Positions 27,469 to 27,885 of a stretch of 27,885 nucleotides of DNA are shown in pieces. How positions within the stretch are numbered: the first letter of the stretch is position 1; every line of letters starts with the position of its first letter. The notes beneath the pieces were generated by a model. That model was not told the DNA's origin, ran no database searches, and saw only the letters and a list, made by a program, of their open reading frames with translations. The translations under genes were made by a program, and so were the position numbers. The DNA is from Globomyces pollinis-pini (lineage: Eukaryota; Chytridiomycota; Chytridiomycetes; Rhizophydiales; Globomycetaceae), in the NCBI GenBank assembly GCA_025399215.1, contig MU621312.1, forward strand, positions 1-27,885, read 5' to 3'.

Positions 27469-27885
27469 TAGAATAGATGTTTTTAGTGATACGTGTTTTA
27501 TTTGGTTGCTATTTAAGCTCATGGAATAGAATGAACGATTATGAATCATCATGATTTCAAGTCTTGTGAAGAGTGCCTTTGTGAACACAAAAACGGTTAA
27601 TTAAATGCGTGTTACTGTTAAATTAACTGTTGGAGGTTTTTGCCTTCAATTGCATTGCTTACTAAGTGATTTCAGAAATATTTCGTGAAACTATTACTAT
27701 TAGACTTTAAAATTGTAAATCCAGCAAATGGTTGGTAACAAATAGAAACGAGGTTGTACCACCTCGATCACTTATGAATGTATCAGTTAGGAAGCAAATG
27801 AATGATGGTTTGTAACTGCTGTCATGATAGCCCTCCCATTAACGGTGAGGGATGATTATTATAGTCACTTTAATTCGCAGGAACG
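27469..27885. other. Upstream flank of the second stress gene to the window edge
   Basis: These 417 bases contain no gene that I can support. The GCTTAAATAG word near 27515 on the minus strand is a weak TATA-like candidate. A short CCCTC/GAGGG inverted pair at 27831-27851 is too small to interpret. Confidence 0.4.

Noticed and set aside
1..27885. CRISPR arrays, bacterial operons, rRNA or tRNA genes
   Set aside because: No regularly spaced repeats, no Shine-Dalgarno-led gene strings, and no rRNA stretch or cloverleaf was recognised by eye. A tRNA scan could still reveal one I missed.

Overview
The window is nuclear DNA from a eukaryote, most likely an early-diverging zoosporic (flagellated, chytrid-like) fungus. 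It is AT-rich and gene-dense, uses all three standard stop codons, and its genes are cut by GT-AG introns. The fungal call rests on a fungal-type two-domain phosphatidylethanolamine N-methyltransferase (CHO2). The flagellated-fungus call rests on a gene matching BBOF1/CCDC176, a basal-body protein found in ciliated eukaryotes. A Crinkler-type NTPase-nuclease also fits, since that family is expanded in chytrids such as Batrachochytrium. The species cannot be named from the sequence.

The most striking property is intron size. Splicing the genes by reading frame and by conserved protein sequence gives about 56 introns, and about 52 of them are only 24-34 nt long (one may be 21). They have GTA-type 5' ends, a TNA-like branch site and TAG/CAG/AAG 3' ends. 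Only four introns are longer (67, 86, 96 and 121 nt). Most genes here look like strings of short unrelated frames until these introns are removed. After removal they give clean full-length proteins.

Layout, left to right: the 3' end of an Hsp20 gene (+); a Tc1-like transposase N-terminal remnant (-); an eEF1B-gamma-like protein reduced to its GST half (-); ribosomal protein eS6 (-), sharing a 110-bp promoter region with CHO2 (+); a universal stress protein (+); a FUN14 protein with an EF-hand (+); a pentatricopeptide repeat protein (+); an unrecognised protein (-); an SH3 protein (-); the Crinkler-type protein (-); BBOF1 (+); a RhoGEF-PH-WW protein (-); a roughly 1.2-kb stretch with no gene I can see; a 68-aa intronless gene (+); a BRE/BABAM2-like protein (-), divergent from an Angel/CCR4-type nuclease (+); an MHYT-domain membrane protein (-); and a second universal stress protein (-).

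The genes do not form one pathway; this is an ordinary compact fungal chromosome segment. Links that can be drawn: two universal stress paralogues share an intron position and phase; eS6 and the eEF1B-gamma-like gene both belong to translation; FUN14 and the PPR protein point to mitochondria; BBOF1 points to the zoospore flagellum. Exon coordinates come from manual splicing without transcript data, so N-termini in particular may shift.
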